From: Holosporales bacterium
GTDB taxonomy: Bacteria; Pseudomonadota; Alphaproteobacteria; BNTO01
Reading direction: 5' to 3'
DNA: 25,926 bases
NCBI GenBank assembly: GCA_031273545.1
Contig: JAISRQ010000047.1
Location: forward strand, 1-25,926
Positions 1 to 6,509 of this stretch are shown piece after piece. Each line of letters opens with the position of its first letter. Position 1 is the stretch's first letter. The notes under the pieces are model-generated. The model was not told the DNA's origin. It made no database searches and saw only the letters and a program-made list of their open reading frames with translations. The position numbers and the translations under genes were made by a program.

Positions 1-995
1 TCTTTTACATTTGCTGGATACCAATCTTGAGGATACTGCATAGCGCAACAACCACTAAAGCACTCTTCCCCTACAGTATTCACACTATCTGGAATATTCA
101 TGTCATATAGTTTAGTACATGCTGTAAATGCATAATCGCCCAGTTCGGTAAGGACACTGTTTTGTGCAATTCTAACCATTTCCAAATCTTTGCAGCCCCA
201 AAAGCAATATTCTGGAATAACTGAAACTTCTGCAGGAATGTAGATTCTTTTCAGCTTTGAATCACTAAAAGCTTTTTCCCCAATGTAAGACAGACCATCT
301 GGAAGAACAATTTCTACTAAACCAGATCCTGCAAACGCCCCATCTTCAATGCGTTCTAGACAACTGCCTTCTAAAAATTCAACTACTGACACATCTGAAC
401 GATAAAAAGCGCCATCACCTATTACTTTGACGTTCCTTCCAACAATAACCCTTGTCCCCTGCCAACCTGATAACGCACCTATCCCTACAGCAACAACCGG
501 AACACACCTACCCTGAAATGTTATCTGGTCCGGAATAAACAAAGTCCCACGGTATCCTACTCCTGTTGCTCGTAATCCACTGGTCTGACCGAAAATAGCC
601 TCAATGCCCCCGTCATTCATGTGATGGATCATGTAAGGGCATCCATCTACAAAAATAGCCTCATGCTTCAGAATAGCCTTAATGCTCGCGTCATCCACGT
701 GATGGATTGTGTCTATAAAAAGATCATCATAAATTTCCCATGCATGACTGGAAGCAAAAACTGTACAACTGCCCCCCATTCCGACGATAAAACCAACTGC
801 AAGTGAGCATATTCCAGCTCTGTTATCTTTGCTTGCACGCTTATGCTCACTCTCAAAAAGATGATGAACACTCTGGGCAGATAAACGTTTACTTCCCTTC
901 AAGTTATGATCCACTGATGACCCCGGTATACAACGCTTCGCCATATTCAATGACGAGGAAAACACTAAATGAAAAACTGACCTAATACTACGCAT
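1..995 (-). CDS. BspA-like leucine-rich-repeat protein, 3' end beyond window
   Basis: The frame is open from an ATG at 995 to the left edge (331 codons) with no stop. GGAG lies 7 bases before the ATG. From about residue 185 the protein is built of BspA/LRR_5-type repeats of roughly 23 residues with the pattern 'IGDGAFYRSDVSVVEF', 'IEDGAFAGSGLVEIVLPDGL', 'IGEKAFSDSKLKRIYIPAEV', 'LGDYAFTACTKLYDMNIPDSV', 'VGEECFSGC'. In this family such repeats form a solenoid used for surface binding. Residues 61-82 (ICSLAVGFIVGMGGSCTVFA) are hydrophobic and look like a membrane anchor or a late signal sequence, preceded by about 60 cationic residues. Residues 98-135 contain a short internal duplication (IHHVDDASIKAIL / IHHMNDGGIEAIF). 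Export or surface location is inferred. The C terminus is not visible. Confidence 0.85.
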   Translation of the reverse strand, partial: MRSIRSVFHLVFSSSLNMAKRCIPGSSVDHNLKGSKRLSAQSVHHLFESEHKRASKDNRAGICSLAVGFIVGMGGSCTVFASSHAWEIYDDLFIDTIHHVDDASIKAILKHEAIFVDGCPYMIHHMNDGGIEAIFGQTSGLRATGVGYRGTLFIPDQITFQGRCVPVVAVGIGALSGWQGTRVIVGRNVKVIGDGAFYRSDVSVVEFLEGSCLERIEDGAFAGSGLVEIVLPDGLSYIGEKAFSDSKLKRIYIPAEVSVIPEYCFWGCKDLEMVRIAQNSVLTELGDYAFTACTKLYDMNIPDSVNTVGEECFSGCCAMQYPQDWYPANVK

Positions 996-1148
996 ATGAA
1001 TTCTCCATAAACCAAAAATTTACCTTATGGCCCTTACGCTAGCGGAATTTATCAAACGAATCAATAGCGCACCTTTACGCAATAAAAGCACTGCAAAAAC
1101 AGCCTTGTTATAACGAGGCGTACACCGTCCCCTTGGAACTCTACCTAT

Positions 1149-2375
1149 TTACCCTTCACGAATCGCAACCGCTGGGTCAAGCTTGGCTGCCCTGTAAGAT
1201 GGATAAATCGTCGCCAGAATCGACAGCACAACCGCAATCAAAGATATAGACAAGACCTCGTACGCATTAAGCTTATATGGCAAATTTGACAAGAAATAAA
1301 CCTCCGCCGAGAACAAATCCGTCCCTGTTAGGCTCTGAATAAAGTTCACAATAGTGTTCAAGTTCAGCGTCAACATGAGCCCAATTCCAACGCCAAGCAA
1401 CGTGCCCAATATGCCAACAGAGGATCCCACAATCATAAATATGCACCGAATAGAACGTTGACTGGCACCAATTGTCTTCATTATTGCAATATCGCGTGTC
1501 TTATCTTTCACCAACATAACCAACCCAGAAATAATATTAAACGACGCAATTAAAATAATTAGCGTCAAAATAAGGAACATAACATTGCGCTCTACTTGTA
1601 CTGCTTGGAAAAAATGCGAATCTCCATGCTTCCACCCCAAAACCATAAGCGGCGTTATTTTTTTTATTTCTTTTACGATCTCATCATTACGCTCAACGTT
1701 ATCTGTGAACACTTCAAACTGCGTGAGCATGCCGCACATTTGAAAAAAGTCTTGCGCAGATTGCAATGGCATAAGCACCACATTCTTATCGTATTCAACC
1801 ATGCCAACTTCCAAAAGTGCAACAATCTTAAATTCGCGCTGCCTTGGAACTGTCCCAAACGGAGTAGACTCCCCTTGCGGGTCCATCAATGTGACACAGT
1901 CCCCCAGACGAAGCCCCATCAACTCAGCCATACGCTTGCCTACAATAACGACGTCCCCCGAAAACGACGACGCAAGGGGAGGCGAAATGGCGCGCCGAAG
2001 CAGCTCTCTTTCAAGCAAGGTTTCCGGCGTAACCCCAAGCACGAGAGCACCTCGCATTTTTTCTGCGCTTGTTATGACGGACTGCTTTTCTATCATGGGG
2101 CAAACTTGTGTTACATGCTTGCACCGCCTTAGGTCGGAGAGGAAGGCGTCACTTTCCTTTATGTCCGAGTCCCCGTATATGATGACGTGCCCCTTCATGC
2201 CGATGATTCGCGTGAGAAGTTCGTCGCGAAACCCTCCCATGACAGACATTACGACGATCAACGTCGCTACCCCTATGCATATTCCTAAAAAGGAAAACCC
2301 TGTAATTACGGAAAGAAACCCGTCTTTCTTTTTGGATCGTAAATATTTCATTGCGATTTGACTTTCCCAATTCAC
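1149..2375 (-). CDS. lolC: LolC/LolE-family lipoprotein-releasing ABC permease
   Basis: This is an inner-membrane permease of the LolCDE system, which extracts mature lipoproteins from the inner membrane and passes them to LolA. I chose the GTG at 2375 because a perfect AGGAGG lies six bases upstream (2382-2387). The frame extends to a TTG at 2408, but that codon has no ribosome site. The resulting 408 residues match the family length. The N terminus carries the family pattern 'IAMKYLRSKKKDGFLSVITG' followed by a first membrane helix (FSFLGICIGVATLIVVMSVM). A large periplasmic domain follows, then three C-terminal helices with the FtsX-like 'DIAIMKTIGASQRSI' cytoplasmic loop. No lolD is adjacent. 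The ATPase just upstream is of another subfamily, so the Lol ATPase must be encoded elsewhere. LolC and LolE cannot be told apart from this copy alone. Confidence 0.9.
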   Translation of the reverse strand: MNWESQIAMKYLRSKKKDGFLSVITGFSFLGICIGVATLIVVMSVMGGFRDELLTRIIGMKGHVIIYGDSDIKESDAFLSDLRRCKHVTQVCPMIEKQSVITSAEKMRGALVLGVTPETLLERELLRRAISPPLASSFSGDVVIVGKRMAELMGLRLGDCVTLMDPQGESTPFGTVPRQREFKIVALLEVGMVEYDKNVVLMPLQSAQDFFQMCGMLTQFEVFTDNVERNDEIVKEIKKITPLMVLGWKHGDSHFFQAVQVERNVMFLILTLIILIASFNIISGLVMLVKDKTRDIAIMKTIGASQRSIRCIFMIVGSSVGILGTLLGVGIGLMLTLNLNTIVNFIQSLTGTDLFSAEVYFLSNLPYKLNAYEVLSISLIAVVLSILATIYPSYRAAKLDPAVAIREG

Positions 2376-2456
2376 GATTGGCCTCCTGTTTTGTAATAAA
2401 TCATGCAAAATGTTTATAAATCGTACGAAATGTTTGTTTTTTTACTGCGTTATTTT

Positions 2457-3374
2457 TTAAGGTGTGGGCGTACTTGCCGCATGTTCTACTCGTTGAATAA
2501 ACACATCTTCCAATGACGGATTTATTTTATCAACTTGAGCTATTTCCTGAAACAAGGACAAAGAACTTTCGTCCCTTAATATAACATGATAATGAATTCC
2601 ACACGGCTCAAACAACGTACACAACTTCGCTAGCCCCTGGCACTTTTCCTCAGCCTCCGAAGATTTTGGGGTCACGTTATACATTTGCTCGCTAAACGTT
2701 TCCTGCTTCAGCTCAGGTACTGTTCCCATCGCAATCAACTCTCCGGAGCGCATTAACGCGACTCGTCCACAATTTTCGGCTTCGTCCATGTAGTGCGTTG
2801 TAACGAAAACCGTCTTTCCCATAGCCGTCAACTTACGAATTAACTCCCAAAAAGACGCCCTTGATGCAGGGGAGACTCCTGCTGTGGGCTCGTCTAAAAC
2901 CACAAGTTTGGGTTGGTGGATTAACGCTGCGACCAAGGCGACTTGCTGTTTTATGCCGCTTGGAAGTTCCGATACGAGCGTGGACTCTTTCCTGTTCAGC
3001 TGTATTAATTCGAATAGTTCTTCTTTGTTTTGTCGTAAATTTTTACGAGAAACGTTGTGAGTAGCTGCAGCAAAATCTAAGTTTTCCTTTATAGACAAAT
3101 CATTGTAAAGCGTAAAGCGCTGTGACATATAGCCGACCTTAGCCTTGATTATGTCTTCTTTCCCGCGAAGAAAATGTTCCGTATCCACGATTACTTCGCC
3201 GCTTGTTGCGTTTATTAGGCCGCAAATTACGCGAATTGTAGTGGTTTTGCCAGCACCATTGGCCCCAAGGAATCCGAAAATCTCCCCACAATTTACGGAA
3301 AAAGATACATTTTTTACAGCCCAAAAACTTCCGAATTTAACACAAAGGTCTTTAACCTCGACTATCTTTTGCAT
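2457..3374 (-). CDS. ABC-2-type transporter ATP-binding protein (YbhF/CcmA-like)
   Basis: This 305-residue nucleotide-binding subunit powers an ABC exporter. Walker A is GANGAGKTT (about residues 38-46), the Q-loop region is 'VGYMSQRFTLYNDLSI', the signature is the variant LPSGIKQQ, Walker B is LVVLDEPTAGVSP, and the H-loop is VTTHYMDEAE. The string 'FWELIRKLTAMGKTVFVTTH' is typical of the YbhF/drug-exporter ATPases (COG1131) and unlike LolD. The C-terminal 70 residues resemble the tail of DrrA-like ATPases. No ABC-2 permease gene is visible in the window, so the partner is encoded elsewhere or missing. The gene ends 81 bases before the chosen lolC start on the same strand and could be co-transcribed with it. 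The substrate is unknown. Confidence 0.88.
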   Translation of the reverse strand: MQKIVEVKDLCVKFGSFWAVKNVSFSVNCGEIFGFLGANGAGKTTTIRVICGLINATSGEVIVDTEHFLRGKEDIIKAKVGYMSQRFTLYNDLSIKENLDFAAATHNVSRKNLRQNKEELFELIQLNRKESTLVSELPSGIKQQVALVAALIHQPKLVVLDEPTAGVSPASRASFWELIRKLTAMGKTVFVTTHYMDEAENCGRVALMRSGELIAMGTVPELKQETFSEQMYNVTPKSSEAEEKCQGLAKLCTLFEPCGIHYHVILRDESSLSLFQEIAQVDKINPSLEDVFIQRVEHAASTPTP

Positions 3375-3472
3375 AAGTTTCTGCGCGTATTGTGAAACGA
3401 CCGGTTAATTGTAGCAAATCGGCGACTCACAAGCATCTTTAATACACAAAATAATTGCAGAGATAATATACT

Positions 3473-3540
3473 TTAACGTTTATTTAAACATTACAGGAGA
3501 TAATAAGGATAGGACGACATTTTTATAAATTGGAGTATAT
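3473..3540 (+). promoter_or_regulatory. Conserved leader of secreted paralogue 1
   Basis: These 68 bases before the ATG align base for base with 5136-5204 before paralogue 3. Both start TTAACGTTTATTTAAA, contain ATAATAA.GATAGGA, and end TGGAGTATA(T/C) next to the ATG. The block includes the ribosome site (GGAG) and probably the promoter, although I cannot assign -35 and -10 boxes convincingly. Confidence 0.6.
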
Positions 3541-4137
3541 ATGTTACTTAAAGTATCAAAAGTCACGTTTTCGTTGATTTTTGTAGGTCCGCTATGCATG
3601 GGCGCAGGTACGACACAAAAACTTATACAACAGGCGAAAGATGCAATGTATGAGGTTCTTGACGAAGATCATTGGGCCCCTCCTACTGAATCCCCTCACG
3701 CGTCTACCAGCATTCAGGACGCATTAGGATTGACGCAAACAGACATCGAAGAGCATGGAAGCATAAGGGATCGATTAGAAAAGATTATTACAAGTACAAC
3801 GCGTAGCAGTATAAATAAAGGCAAACTCCGTAAAATGATGGAGTATTACAACACTGAACGTAGACGAGACACAAACGCGTTGGTAATGGGCATGAGCGCA
3901 GCAATGGAAGAGGCTCATAAAGTAAGAACGCTGTTAACGGCGCTGTTCGTTTATAATATGGGGTATTGTGCTGATTTTGATGAATTGCCTGAGTTGATTT
4001 CTTTTGCGATGAACCGACAAAAAGTCATTGAAGATACGAGAAGATCGATAGGAGATCAACTAACATCGATGACGCAACCGTACTCAGCGAGAGATCTCGT
4101 TCCAAACCCTCGTAAGAATGAGCATATGCCGAGATAG
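3541..4137 (+). CDS. Secreted paralogue 1, unknown function
   Basis: This 198-residue protein is preceded by TTGGAG with good spacing. Residues 1-21 (MLLKVSKVTFSLIFVGPLCM) have the charged n-region and hydrophobic core of a signal peptide. There is no proper lipobox, so a lipoprotein is unlikely. The mature part appears helical. It shares with the next two genes a core 'SIQDALG.TQ.DI...GS.RDRLEKII' (residues 57-83), then 'NTERRRDTN' (104-112) and a hydrophobic segment LLTALFVYNM (131-140). It is closest to the third gene, with matching 'EVLDE.H..PP..SPH' and a similar C-terminal 'PY(S/A)A(R/K)(D/N)LV'. I recognise no known family. Tandem duplication plus a signal peptide suggests an exported, lineage-specific protein, perhaps host-directed; that role is inference only. 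Confidence 0.8.
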   Translation: MLLKVSKVTFSLIFVGPLCMGAGTTQKLIQQAKDAMYEVLDEDHWAPPTESPHASTSIQDALGLTQTDIEEHGSIRDRLEKIITSTTRSSINKGKLRKMMEYYNTERRRDTNALVMGMSAAMEEAHKVRTLLTALFVYNMGYCADFDELPELISFAMNRQKVIEDTRRSIGDQLTSMTQPYSARDLVPNPRKNEHMPR

Positions 4138-4220
4138 CCTCGCTTATGATTCAATAGAAAAGGCGTAGACCGTTAATTCATTTTAACAAAATATTATTAT
4201 TTATTACATTTGGAGTTCTC

Positions 4221-4874
4221 ATGTTTTCAAAATTTAAAAAAGTATTAATTGGGTTTATTTTTGTCCCGCTATACGCTGGAACATCTGTTCCAGACGAAAA
4301 TTTGGACAGAGTGCAGCATAAACACATAGTGCAAATGAAGCAAGCATTAGTTCAAGTTCTTAGGAAGACTGGAGTCATTGGCATGCTTATTGCAGATGCA
4401 CCTGTTATTCACGATTCGCTCGGATTCAGGCAATCGGACATTGATGCAGGGGGAACTATAAAAGATAGGTTAGAAAGGATTATATACACGGCAACTAACA
4501 ACGATTTAGATCAGGAAGATTTAAATAAGATAGCAGAGCTTTTTAATATTGAACGTAGACGGGACATCAACATGAAAGTGTCACTTATCAGAAATTTAAT
4601 GGAACAAGTTGTGCAACTAGAGGTGTTGGTAATGGCGATATTCGCCTATGAAGCAGAGTGTACGGAATCTCCTAATTACAATTTGGATCTTTTCCTTAGT
4701 TTTGCAGACCAAGCGAAGAACGCAATAGAAAAAAGCAACGAAGTGGAAGGAAGCGGCCAAGCAGAAGGAAGTGGCCAACTAGAGGAAAGCGGCGAAGTAG
4801 AGGAAAGCGGCGAAGTGGAGGAAAGCGGCGAAGTAGAACCTCCAAGGTTTCCGCAGTTCGGGGAGGTGATATAA
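4221..4874 (+). CDS. Secreted paralogue 2 with C-terminal acidic hexapeptide repeats
   Basis: This 217-residue protein starts at an ATG after TTGGAG. Residues 1-20 (MFSKFKKVLIGFIFVPLYAG) form a probable signal peptide. The shared core is present as 'IHDSLGFRQSDIDAGG', 'IKDRLERIIYTATN', 'FNIERRRDINMK' and 'LVMAIFAYEAE'. It is the most divergent of the three: the region before the core has a different sequence and the tail is replaced by five hexapeptide units (EVEGSG, QAEGSG, QLEESG, EVEESG, EVEESG) followed by EVEPP. The tail is acidic and probably disordered. Its leader resembles those of the sister genes only near the ribosome site. Function unknown. Confidence 0.8.
   Translation: MFSKFKKVLIGFIFVPLYAGTSVPDENLDRVQHKHIVQMKQALVQVLRKTGVIGMLIADAPVIHDSLGFRQSDIDAGGTIKDRLERIIYTATNNDLDQEDLNKIAELFNIERRRDINMKVSLIRNLMEQVVQLEVLVMAIFAYEAECTESPNYNLDLFLSFADQAKNAIEKSNEVEGSGQAEGSGQLEESGEVEESGEVEESGEVEPPRFPQFGEVI
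4740..4838 (+). repeat. 18-bp in-frame tandem repeat in paralogue 2
   Basis: Five 18-bp units start at 4740, 4758, 4776, 4794 and 4812, with a half unit at 4830. The two most alike units read GAAGT(A/G)GAGGAAAGCGGC. They encode E-V-E-E-S-G-type hexapeptides. Similarity rises toward the 3' side, which suggests recent expansion there. Copy number probably varies between strains. Confidence 0.9.
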
Positions 4875-4995
4875 TTAACGTGCCGTACCATTTTTGCAAA
4901 TTGTGGTATCTCGCTTGGCTTTCCGAAGAGCTCCAAATTACGTACCCCAGGAGCACTATACATACTTGGGCACTGTACATATCTGGGCATCCATT

Positions 4996-5093
4996 ATTAC
5001 CGAGGCACTCAATTATTGCGGCTCAAAAAGCTAAGATTAGCGAGCGTTTGATCTGCTCAAACATTCGTAATCTTTTGGAAAGTGGGAATACCC
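4996..5093 (-). repeat. Intergenic palindromic element, copy 1
   Basis: This copy lies in the 330-base gap between paralogues 2 and 3. It shows the family pattern in minus orientation: TTACCGAGG at the left end, ATTGCGG, a core TTAGCGAGCGTTTG, then ATTCGTAATCTTTTGG and GGGAATACCC at the right end. The two ends are complementary. For all copies, strand '+' means the ATTACGGAC arm lies on the left. The rest of the gap (4875-4995) shows nothing recognisable, and 5136-5204 is the leader of paralogue 3. Confidence 0.85.
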
Positions 5094-5135
5094 CGATGGC
5101 GCTCAATTCGTGCAAACTGGAAAAAAATGTTTATA

Positions 5136-5204
5136 TTAACGTTTATTTAAATATTATAAGCAATAATAAAGATAGGATATCATTTATTACAAACTGGAGT
5201 ATAC
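5136..5204 (+). promoter_or_regulatory. Conserved leader of secreted paralogue 3
   Basis: This block aligns with 3473-3540: TTAACGTTTATTTAAATATTA, then AATAATAAAGATAGGA, then CTGGAGTATAC before the ATG. Intergenic identity of this length shows either recent duplication of gene plus leader or selection on a shared control region. Confidence 0.6.
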
Positions 5205-5825
5205 ATGTTATTTAAAGTATCAAAAATCATGTTTTCGTTCATTTTAGTGGGGCCGCTGTGCATGGGCTCAAGCCAAACTCAGAAATACAAGCTGCAGGTA
5301 AAAGCCGCATTGCATGAAGTTCTTGACGAGAATCATTTGGTCCCACCGGCTGATTCTCCTCACTTGTCTGCTAGCATTCAGGATGTACTAGGGTTCACCC
5401 AAGAAGACCTAGAGAAAGGAGGAAGCGCAAGAGATCGATTAGAAAGAATTATAACGACAACTGAGAGTACCGAAACCAATGAACAAGCACTTCGTAACTT
5501 GATAGAGTCTTATAACCTAGAACGCAGGAAAGATACGAACGATCTGATGGAGTTATTAGGAACGGTGATCGAACGTATTAATAACGTAGGAACATTGGTA
5601 ATGGCGATGTTCGTTTATAAGATGGAGTATGCTGAATTGGGAGACTCTGAGCCACTTGATTTTATTCCCCTTATTACAGAAAGACAAAAAGCCGTTGAAG
5701 AAACCGAACTCCTAAAAGTAAAGCTTCCACGCAAGCCATACGCTGCAAAGAATTTGGTCCAAAAACATCAACACCATCATGGCAACAATAATAGCGGCAG
5801 TAACGATGAAGAGGCTCCTATGTAA
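5205..5825 (+). CDS. Secreted paralogue 3, unknown function
   Basis: This 206-residue protein starts at an ATG after CTGGAG. Its N terminus (MLFKVSKIMFSFILVGPLCM) is a signal peptide nearly identical to that of the first paralogue. The shared core reads 'SIQDVLGFTQEDLEKGGSA', 'RDRLERIITTTE', 'YNLERRKDTNDL' and 'LVMAMFVYKMEY'. The C terminus is His- and Asn-rich (HQHHHGNNNSGSNDEE), unlike either sister, so the tail is the fast-changing part of the family. The gene is convergent with the small cysteine-rich protein at 5913-6161, and 5826-5912 between them shows no clear terminator. Function unknown. Confidence 0.8.
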   Translation: MLFKVSKIMFSFILVGPLCMGSSQTQKYKLQVKAALHEVLDENHLVPPADSPHLSASIQDVLGFTQEDLEKGGSARDRLERIITTTESTETNEQALRNLIESYNLERRKDTNDLMELLGTVIERINNVGTLVMAMFVYKMEYAELGDSEPLDFIPLITERQKAVEETELLKVKLPRKPYAAKNLVQKHQHHHGNNNSGSNDEEAPM

Positions 5826-5912
5826 GCCTCCTAGGCAAAATCGCAGGCGAATCCGTTTTTTACCAATTAGATAACGCAAGAAACTTGTACTCCTCGCCGA
5901 CCAAATGTACTA

Positions 5913-6161
5913 CTAGTTGAAAAAAGTAAGCTTGGGGCTAGGTATACAATGTTTCTTATTGTAGCAACGTATAAGAGGCCCGCTCAGAGTATCGCTTTGT
6001 GTACACGCTGTATAAAAGGATAGCTTTGGAGTTTCGCAAGTCAAGATGAACGCATCCGTGTTAAAGAAGTGAACACATACTTGCTTCCAGTAGTTGAATA
6101 GCGCAGATGATCCATCGCAAAACAAAAACAGAAAAAGTACCATGCTTATGTGCTTGTTCAT
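5913..6161 (-). CDS. Small cysteine-rich secreted protein, unknown
   Basis: This 82-residue product starts with MNKHISMVLFLFLFCDGSSA, a compact signal peptide with a likely SSA cleavage site at residue 20. The mature part of about 62 residues holds five cysteines (29, 42, 53, 66 and 72), which suggests disulfide bonding after export. GGTGGA lies just upstream of the ATG, and a strong sigma70-type promoter sits at 6196-6224. Signal peptide, ribosome site and promoter in register make this a real gene despite its size. No family is recognised. It lies beside the secreted paralogue cluster, which fits a small secreted or host-interaction locus, but that is inference. Confidence 0.65.
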   Translation of the reverse strand: MNKHISMVLFLFLFCDGSSALFNYWKQVCVHFFNTDAFILTCETPKLSFYTACTQSDTLSGPLIRCYNKKHCIPSPKLTFFN

Positions 6162-6195
6162 TTTTCCACCAAAATACCATACTCAACCTTTATAT

Positions 6196-6224
6196 AGTAT
6201 ACCAAAGACACCAAAATAGTGCAA
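6196..6224 (-). promoter_or_regulatory. Sigma70-type promoter of the Cys-rich secreted gene
   Basis: On the minus strand the -35 is TTGCAC (6219-6224) and the -10 is TATACT (6196-6201), with a 17-base spacer. Predicted transcription starts near 6189, giving a leader of roughly 28 bases before the ATG at 6161. Confidence 0.65.
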
Positions 6225-6310
6225 GTTTACCTAAACATTAAAACGACGCAAGCCCTATCGAACACTAACTGGATATTTATTGTGCAAAATTCTGTGTCAT
6301 TGAGAACCAC

Positions 6311-6405
6311 ATATACCGAGGTCCCCCAAAGATTGTGGAAAAGAAGGTCAAAAAATAGTAAAAGTTACTGACCAAAAAAATCGCAATCTTTTGGGAATTA
6401 GGTAT
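6311..6405 (-). repeat. Intergenic palindromic element, copy 2
   Basis: Left end ATATACCGAGGTCCCCC, arm AAAGATTGTGG, opposing arm ATCGCAATCTTTTGGG, right end AATTAGGTAT. The core is diverged, but GGTCA...TGACC forms an inner stem. Its right end is shared with the next copy, so the two are tail to tail. The 348-base gap 6162-6509 holds this pair plus the promoter at 6196-6224. Confidence 0.85.
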
Positions 6406-6494
6406 CCCCTCCAGAAAGTTACGAACCTTTGGGGCAAGCAAATGTTTGTGATTTTTGGACTTCAGGTCAACAACCTTTGATTACCCCGGTTATT
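6401..6494 (+). repeat. Intergenic palindromic element, copy 3
   Basis: It begins with the shared GGTAT, then CCCCTCCAGAAAGTTACGAAC, the core GCAAGCAAATGTTTGTGATT, and ends AACCTTTGATTACCCCGGTTAT. It lies 16 bases beyond the dnaX stop and could act as the 3' hairpin of that transcript. Confidence 0.8.
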
Positions 6495-6509
6495 CGTTAT
6501 AAACCGAGT

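Noticed and set aside
621..985. Two plus-strand frames of about 60 codons at the left end
   Set aside because: They overlap the LRR protein on the minus strand, which has clear repeats, a ribosome site and an open frame to the edge.
1596..2361. Plus-strand frames of 178 and 186 codons inside lolC
   Set aside because: They lie opposite a well-conserved permease gene and have no family-like sequence or ribosome site; they are shadows of the coding strand.
3541..3610. Lipoprotein signal in the secreted paralogues (GPLC)
   Set aside because: The residues before the cysteine (V-G-P-L) do not fit a lipobox, which needs Leu or similar at -3 and a small residue at -1; an ordinary signal peptide fits better.
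4880..5215. A 111-codon plus-strand frame between paralogues 2 and 3
   Set aside because: It runs through a palindromic element and the leader of paralogue 3, with no ribosome site.
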